NCBI GenBank assembly: GCA_051861205.1 | Contig: JBHYDC010000012.1 | Coordinates: 1 to 64,000 of the forward strand | DNA from: JBHYDC01 sp051861205 | GTDB lineage: Bacteria; Pseudomonadota; Alphaproteobacteria; Rhizobiales; Pleomorphomonadaceae | Direction of reading: 5' to 3' | DNA length: 64,000 nt | Part shown: positions 59,743 to 64,000 of the stretch, in pieces | Position numbering within the stretch: position 1 is the first letter of the stretch | Layout: every line of letters starts with the position of its first letter | Position numbers and translations under genes: made by a program | Notes under the pieces: generated by a model | The model's input: only the letters and a program-made list of their open reading frames with translations | Told to the model about the DNA's origin: nothing | Databases searched by the model: none

Positions 59743-60569
59743 AGGGACACGCCTTGAAAAGCTGGTGGGGAACTTTCTGGCGCCGCCGCAGCACGCGGCA
59801 GGCGCTCATGGCGCTTTGCGCAGTGTTAACGATTGCCGCCATATCAGCCGCCATCCAATATGACGCCGCCGCTACGCTGCTCGCCGAGGAGTTGAATGGG
59901 CGGATGCGCATCGCGTTCGCATGGCTCACCGGTTGGGGTAAGTCCGACTGGTTGCTGATACCGCTCGGGCTGGCGATGATCGCCTTTCACGTTCTGCCAC
60001 GTTTCACAAAGCTTCAACCCGCCAGCGATCTCACCCGCCTCCGGCAACGGGCAGACTTCTTCTTTCTCGCCATCGCCGTCAGCGGTGTCTTGGCGATTAT
60101 GCTCAAATTCGGGCTCGGTCATCCCCGGCCGTCCGTCGAGGGTGCCACGGGGCCGATCGGCTTCACGCTGGATTCGGCCTATGCGAGCTTTCCCTCCGGC
60201 CATTCCACGACGATGGGCGCCTTGGCGGCCGCGATTATCTTCCTCTCGCCGCGTCTTGCCATCCCCGCGCTTGTCTTCACGCTCAGCGTCGCAGTATCGC
60301 GCGTGGTCGTCGGTGCGCATCACTTCTCCGACATCGTCGCCGGCTACGGCCTTGGCGTGTGGACGGTGATTGTGATTGCTCTCGTCATGGCGCGGCGCGG
60401 TTACGGATTTTCGCCCGGTTCCGGCGCCTTGCCAGTCGCGGCGCCTTATCCGCGAGCGGCGCTTTTTGCCGATCTCAAGGCCCTCTTCGGCTTTTTGCTT
60501 GCAACGATAGTCGCCGTGGTGAATACCCGCCGGCGACGTCGCATTCCAGCAGGCACGGACCGTCCATGA
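59739..60569 (+). CDS. PAP2-family membrane phosphatase
   Basis: A 276-residue PAP2 enzyme with about six helices. The three catalytic motifs are complete: K-x6-RP in KFGLGHPRP, PSGH in FPSGHST, and SR-x5-H-x3-D in SRVVVGAHHFSD. It probably removes phosphate from lipid A or a polyprenyl diphosphate. It overlaps the ArnT-like gene by four bases and the GT2 gene by four bases, so it acts in the same pathway. LpxE/LpxF-like lipid A phosphatases are the closest functional parallels. Confidence 0.9.
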   Translation: MKGHALKSWWGTFWRRRSTRQALMALCAVLTIAAISAAIQYDAAATLLAEELNGRMRIAFAWLTGWGKSDWLLIPLGLAMIAFHVLPRFTKLQPASDLTRLRQRADFFFLAIAVSGVLAIMLKFGLGHPRPSVEGATGPIGFTLDSAYASFPSGHSTTMGALAAAIIFLSPRLAIPALVFTLSVAVSRVVVGAHHFSDIVAGYGLGVWTVIVIALVMARRGYGFSPGSGALPVAAPYPRAALFADLKALFGFLLATIVAVVNTRRRRRIPAGTDRP

Positions 60570-61327
60570 GTTCGTTTATCACGCTCCCGTCCGACGCCGG
60601 CCTCGTTTCCGTGGTCATTCCGGCAAAGGATGAGGCTGACAATCTGGCTGTCTTGATCGAAGAGATCCATGTTGCGCTCGGCTCGGCCCCGCATGAGGTT
60701 CTGGTCGGCGACGACGGCTCGACCGACGGCACCGCCGCGTTGCTCGCCGGCATGCGCGCCGCCGGCAAGCCGGTTCGTCACGTCCGCCACGACAAGCCCT
60801 GCGGCCAAAGCGCGGCCGTCCGGTCGGCGATGATGCACGCGCGTGGCGCGGTCGTCGTCACCATCGACGGCGACGGCCAGAACGACCCGGCCTATATCCC
60901 CGCCTTGGTCGCAGCGCTCGAACGCGCAGGTCCGGGCACCGGCCTTGCCGCCGGCCAGCGGCTGGGGCGCACCGACGGCACCGTCAAGAAATACGCTTCG
61001 CGCATCGCCAACGCCGTTCGCGGCGGCATCCTCAAGGACGGCACGCGCGACAGCGGCTGCGGGCTCAAAGCCGTGCGGCGCGACGTTTTCCTGCGCCTGC
61101 CGTATTTCGACGGCTGGCATCGCTTCCTGCCGGCTCTCGTCATCCGCGAGGGCTATGCCGTCATCCACGTCGACGTTGTCGATCGGCCCCGGCGATTCGG
61201 CCGCTCCAACTACGGCGTTTTCGACCGTGGCCTGCGCGGCGTCTTGGACCTGTTCGGCGTATGGTGGTTGATCAAGCGCCGCAAGCGCGTGCCCGTCGTG
61301 TCAGAAATCGGAACGTCCCATGGCTGA
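60566..61327 (+). CDS. Family 2 glycosyltransferase (polyprenyl-phosphate type)
   Basis: A 253-residue GT2 enzyme of the DPM1/ArnC group. The N-terminal VSVVIPAKDEADNL and the DGDGQNDP metal block (DxD) are intact. It would charge a polyprenyl phosphate with a sugar that the ArnT-like enzyme uses. The C-terminal membrane pair found in ArnC and GtrB is absent; only a weak hydrophobic stretch is seen, so it may be peripheral. Both its ends overlap neighbours. Confidence 0.88.
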   Translation: MSSFITLPSDAGLVSVVIPAKDEADNLAVLIEEIHVALGSAPHEVLVGDDGSTDGTAALLAGMRAAGKPVRHVRHDKPCGQSAAVRSAMMHARGAVVVTIDGDGQNDPAYIPALVAALERAGPGTGLAAGQRLGRTDGTVKKYASRIANAVRGGILKDGTRDSGCGLKAVRRDVFLRLPYFDGWHRFLPALVIREGYAVIHVDVVDRPRRFGRSNYGVFDRGLRGVLDLFGVWWLIKRRKRVPVVSEIGTSHG

Positions 61328-61643
61328 TCTTTTCGCCCAATTTTCGGGCTGGCTGCACGATGTATTCGTCAAGCAGCTCGATTTCTGGATCATTCTCGGC
61401 TTCATCGCGCAGTTCTTTTTCATGATGCGCTTTGTCGTGCAGTGGATCGCCAGCGAAAAAGCCAGGAAGTCCGTGGTCCCGGTTGCGTTCTGGTTCTTCT
61501 CGCTCGGCGGCGGCATGTTGCTGCTGATCTATGCGATCCAGCGCGAAGACCCCGTGTTTATCGCAGGCCAAGCGCTTGGGCTCATCATTTACACGCGCAA
61601 TCTTGCGCTGATCCGCAAGGAAAAGCGCGTCGACGAGGGTTGA
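61320..61643 (+). CDS. Lipid A biosynthesis N-terminal domain (LAB_N) protein
   Basis: A 107-residue protein with three hydrophobic helices and the LAB_N pattern (QFFFMMRFVVQWIASEKARK). The domain is named after the N-terminal part of some lipid-A-disaccharide synthases, but occurs mostly as a stand-alone small membrane protein next to GT2 genes. It may anchor the GT2 enzyme, which lacks its own helices, or flip the lipid-linked sugar. It overlaps the GT2 gene by 8 bp. Confidence 0.88.
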   Translation: MADLFAQFSGWLHDVFVKQLDFWIILGFIAQFFFMMRFVVQWIASEKARKSVVPVAFWFFSLGGGMLLLIYAIQREDPVFIAGQALGLIIYTRNLALIRKEKRVDEG

Positions 61644-61662
61644 GCGCCGTCCACGCGGCCCG

Positions 61663-62850
61663 TCAGATCGCCGCGTTCATGCGGGCAAAGCCCTGTTCGA
61701 TGTCGGCGATCAGGTCCTTGGGGTCCTCAAGCCCGACATTGAAGCGGATGAGGTGTCCCGGCTCGTCCCAGGTCGTGGCCGTGCGGCATTTGCGGGGGTC
61801 GGCGTAGATCGCCAAGCTTTCAAAGCCGCCCCAGGAATAGCCGAGCCCGAAATATCTGAACCCGTCCAGCATGGCCTTCACGCCGGCAAACGGCATCTCC
61901 CGGGTCACGATCGAGAACAGGCCGGACGCGCCCTTGAAGTCGCGCTTCCAAAGCGCGTGGCCGGGGTCGGAGGGCAGGGCGGGGTGAAGCACCTTCGCCA
62001 CTTCGGAGCGGGTGAGCAGCCATTCGGCGATGGCGAGCGCGCTGGTCTGATGGCGTTCAAGGCGCACGCCCATGGTTCGCAATCCGCGAAGCGTGAGGTT
62101 CACGTCGTCCGGTCCGACGCAGAGGCCCATCGCGCCGTGATAGGCCTTCACCTTGGCCCACGACCGCGAATTCGCCGCGACTGATCCCATCAGCACGTCG
62201 GAGTGTCCGACTACGTATTTCGTCGCGGCCATGAAGGCGATATCGACGCCGTAGTCCAGCGGGCGGAAGAAGATCGGGGTCGCCCAGGTGTTGTCCATGA
62301 TCGTGAAGGCGCCATGGCGGGCGGCCACGGCGGCGATCGCGGGAATGTCCTGCATCTCGAACGTCAGCGAGCCCGGCGCTTCGGTTAGAACCGCGGCCGT
62401 GTTCGGGCGGAACAGCGCCTCGATGCCGGCCCCGATACGCGGATCGTAATAGGTCGTTTCCACGCCCAAGCGTTTCAGCGTGGTGTTGCAGAAGTGCCGG
62501 ACCGGATCATAGGCGCTATCGCTGACGAGCAAGTGGTCGCCGGCCGAGACCACCGAGAGGATCGCCGTGGTCGCCGCGCTGAGGCCGGAGGGGCAGAGCG
62601 CCACGCCCGCCGCGCCGTCGAGTTCGGCCAGAATGTCGCCGAGTGCGTCCGAAGTTGGATTGCCGCGCCGGCCGTAGACGTATTTCTGCCGCCCGCTCAG
62701 CATCGTGTCGACGTCCGGAAAGGTCACCGTCGAACCGTGATAGACGGGCGGACTGACGAAGCCGTGTTGCGCACGCGGGTCGCGTCCGCCGTGGGCGAGG
62801 CGCGTGACGACAGTGGCGGAAGACTTGGAAGGATCGTCGCTTTGGGTCAT
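61663..62850 (-). CDS. metC: Cystathionine beta-lyase
   Basis: A 395-residue Cys/Met-metabolism PLP enzyme. K211 in AATKYVVGHSD binds PLP, and YVYGRRGNPTSDAL is the N-terminal signature. It cleaves cystathionine to homocysteine, pyruvate and ammonia. The order metC next to an aap-type amino-acid transporter, divergently transcribed, is known from Rhizobium leguminosarum. The start is an ATG at 62850 with a short polar N-terminus. Convergent with the LAB_N gene. Confidence 0.93.
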   Translation of the reverse strand: MTQSDDPSKSSATVVTRLAHGGRDPRAQHGFVSPPVYHGSTVTFPDVDTMLSGRQKYVYGRRGNPTSDALGDILAELDGAAGVALCPSGLSAATTAILSVVSAGDHLLVSDSAYDPVRHFCNTTLKRLGVETTYYDPRIGAGIEALFRPNTAAVLTEAPGSLTFEMQDIPAIAAVAARHGAFTIMDNTWATPIFFRPLDYGVDIAFMAATKYVVGHSDVLMGSVAANSRSWAKVKAYHGAMGLCVGPDDVNLTLRGLRTMGVRLERHQTSALAIAEWLLTRSEVAKVLHPALPSDPGHALWKRDFKGASGLFSIVTREMPFAGVKAMLDGFRYFGLGYSWGGFESLAIYADPRKCRTATTWDEPGHLIRFNVGLEDPKDLIADIEQGFARMNAAI

Positions 62851-63180
62851 GGCGCCAGCATATCAGAGTCTTTGATCAGGCGATGTCGCTAGCGCGATCG
62901 GGGGCTGCCCGACAACCCAAATCCCAACGAAGCTTGGTCGATGCTGCGTCTAAGCAACCAAGTAAAAAGCAAGCGTATCTCTGCTTGCAAAGCAATTGAA
63001 AGCATCTTCTTCTATTATTCCAATATTTCTTGGATCCATCTTTCGTGCGGCACCTTCCGCGCTCCGATTTCAGAGTTCGTGCCGCCTGTTTAATTCATTG
63101 GCAGTATGCCGGATTATAAGGCGGCTTTTTGCGCGATTCAGTACCATATCGTCTATGATTCTTAGCGACCGAAGCCTCTA
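62851..63180. other. AT-rich part of the metC-aapJ intergenic region
   Basis: No gene is recognised. A 6-bp inverted repeat (GCAAGC/GCTTGC, 62969-62974/62983-62988) is seen. Near 63081-63130 GCCGCC and GGCGGC form the closing stem of a long hairpin followed by TTTTT, like a plus-strand terminator without an obvious gene upstream. The stretch is clearly richer in A and T than the flanking genes. Confidence 0.4.
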
Positions 63181-63209
63181 TTGACCGGGTGCGCTAAATG
63201 TCATGTATT
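63181..63209 (+). promoter_or_regulatory. Possible sigma-70 promoter of aapJ
   Basis: TTGACC at 63181-63186 and TGTATT at 63204-63209 are 17 bp apart. The predicted start near 63216 gives a leader of about 220 nt. The inverted repeat at 63219-63250 lies directly downstream of it. Confidence 0.4.
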
Positions 63210-63218
63210 GAGCTAATC

Positions 63219-63250
63219 GCACAATTCTCGGGCGGTTTCGCAAATTGTGC
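63219..63250. promoter_or_regulatory. Inverted repeat in the aapJ leader, possible operator
   Basis: GCACAATT (63219-63226) and AATTGTGC (63243-63250) are perfect 8-bp inverted repeats with a 16-bp spacer. Position just downstream of the predicted promoter fits a repressor or a nitrogen-responsive regulator. The arm does not match the full NtrC consensus (TGCACC-N7-GGTGCA), so the protein is unknown. Confidence 0.4.
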
Positions 63251-63435
63251 AAACCGGTTGTCGGATTGATCGGCGAGATTGATGGCTCTATCGATTTTTG
63301 GAATGATTGGTCTCAGAATAGCATTGGAAGTCACAGGGGCGCCATAATACGAGGACGGCGCGCCGTGACAGCCTTTGCATGATCAGTCCGGACGGCGAAG
63401 ACGCCAGTGGGTCAAAAAGATAAAGGGAACACCAT

Positions 63436-64000
63436 ATGATCTCCAATTCCGTCAAGACGCTTGTTCTTAGTGCAGCGCTTGCCGCTACGGGTTCGATGGC
63501 CGCTTCGGCAGCAACCTTGGACGACGTCAAAGCCAAGGGCTTCGTCCAGTGCGGTGTGAACGGCGGCGGTCTGCAGGGCTTTGCCGCGCCTGACGACAAG
63601 GGCGAGTGGGCAGGCTTCGACATCGATATCTGCAAGGCCGTCGCGGCTGTGGTTTTCGGCGATGCGACCAAGGTGAAGTACACCCCGCTCAACGCCAAGG
63701 AGCGTTTCACCGCGCTTCAGTCCAAGGAAATCGATCTGCTCTCGCGCAATTCGACCTGGACCATGTCGCGCGACACTCAGCTCGGCATCCAGTTCGTCGG
63801 CACCAACTACTATGACGGCCAGGGTTTCATGGCCAAGAAGTCGCTTGGCGTCACCTCGGCGAAGGAACTGAACGGCGCGTCGATCTGCGTGCAGTCCGGC
63901 ACCACAACCGAGCTGAACCTGGCCGACTGGTTCAAGGCTAACGGCCTGACCTTCAACCCGGTCGTGTTCGAGAAGCAGGAAGAGGCTGACGCCGCCTACA
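63436..64000 (+). CDS. aapJ: General L-amino acid ABC transporter binding protein (3' end outside window)
   Basis: The first 188 codons of a periplasmic binding protein. A signal peptide ends near SMAASA (residue 25). The mature start TLDDVKAKGFVQCGVNGGGL and the block LNAKERFTALQSKEIDLLSR are typical of AapJ/BztA, the binding protein of the broad L-amino acid importer. Position next to metC supports AapJ. AAAGGGAA precedes ATG 63436. The frame runs off the right edge, so the permease and ATPase genes cannot be seen. Confidence 0.92.
   Translation, partial: MISNSVKTLVLSAALAATGSMAASAATLDDVKAKGFVQCGVNGGGLQGFAAPDDKGEWAGFDIDICKAVAAVVFGDATKVKYTPLNAKERFTALQSKEIDLLSRNSTWTMSRDTQLGIQFVGTNYYDGQGFMAKKSLGVTSAKELNGASICVQSGTTTELNLADWFKANGLTFNPVVFEKQEEADAAY

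Noticed and set aside
63219..63250. NtrC binding site upstream of aapJ
   Set aside because: The arm GCACAATT with a 16-bp spacer does not match TGCACC-N7-GGTGCA, so I only call it an inverted repeat.
1..64000. CRISPR arrays, prophage or secretion-system loci
   Set aside because: No regularly spaced direct repeats, phage structural genes or secretion machinery were seen in the window.

Overview
The window is about 64 kb of GC-rich chromosomal DNA from an alphaproteobacterium, most likely of the order Hyphomicrobiales (Rhizobiales). Pointers are the order rpmG-pleD-divK-DUF3572-dinB, an EipB (DUF1849) envelope protein, an NDUFS4-like complex I accessory subunit, the leucyltransferase Bpt, a DUF482 acyltransferase, a ChrR-type cupin anti-sigma protein and metC directly upstream of an aapJ-type amino-acid binding protein. 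I do not assign a genus. There is no rRNA operon, CRISPR array, complete insertion sequence or prophage. Two tRNA genes are present (Pro-UGG, Arg-UCU). Most of the window is ordinary core genome.

Layout. 1-5.1 kb: tail of an MFS transporter, ribosomal protein L33, a candidate minus-strand small RNA, the c-di-GMP/cell-cycle pair pleD-divK, DUF3572 and DNA polymerase IV. 5.1-16 kb: EipB, RidA, GDPD, HIT hydrolase, a GbsR-type regulator with cydAB, a DUF482 acyltransferase, hisI, folE, an IscU-like scaffold, yidD and a drug-type MFS pump. 16-27 kb: thrS, two chemoreceptors (one translationally coupled to a small exported protein), a molybdopterin oxidoreductase, an SbtA-type permease with a divergent LysR regulator, and MarC. 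27-29 kb: a DUF3313 lipoprotein gene whose 3' end is duplicated around about 620 bp of unrelated DNA. 29-35 kb: uraD, allantoate amidohydrolase and an M20 deacylase, then rimO and a Tat-exported cyclase followed by an AhpD-like protein.

35-46 kb: a compact pabB-pabA-pabC folate operon, an HlyD/FtsX/ATPase tripartite transporter, CcdA, a SPOR-like membrane protein, DUF454, DUF502, sseA with an AlaX-type editing protein, and cysteine synthase. 47-50 kb: a ChrR-like anti-sigma protein, a short-chain dehydrogenase and a GPH-family MFS transporter. Two of these genes carry an identical ECF-type promoter (TGATCC-N16-CGTATC). 50-57 kb: a VOC protein, Bpt, an RDD protein, a monooxygenase, tRNA-Pro, NDUFS4, tRNA-Arg, a TetR gene divergent from an ABA4-like/membrane-protein pair with a looped operator, and a K+/H+ antiporter. 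57.3-58.0 kb is an AT-rich gap with a well-formed candidate sRNA and a 10-codon mini-ORF. 58-61.6 kb is a four-gene membrane-lipid glycosylation operon. The window ends with metC and the start of aapJ.

The strongest regulatory observations are the paired ECF promoters, the candidate small RNAs near 1.1 and 57.8 kb, the GbsR palindrome and the TetR operator pair. The clearest sign of recent rearrangement is the 173-bp duplication at 28.1-29.1 kb.
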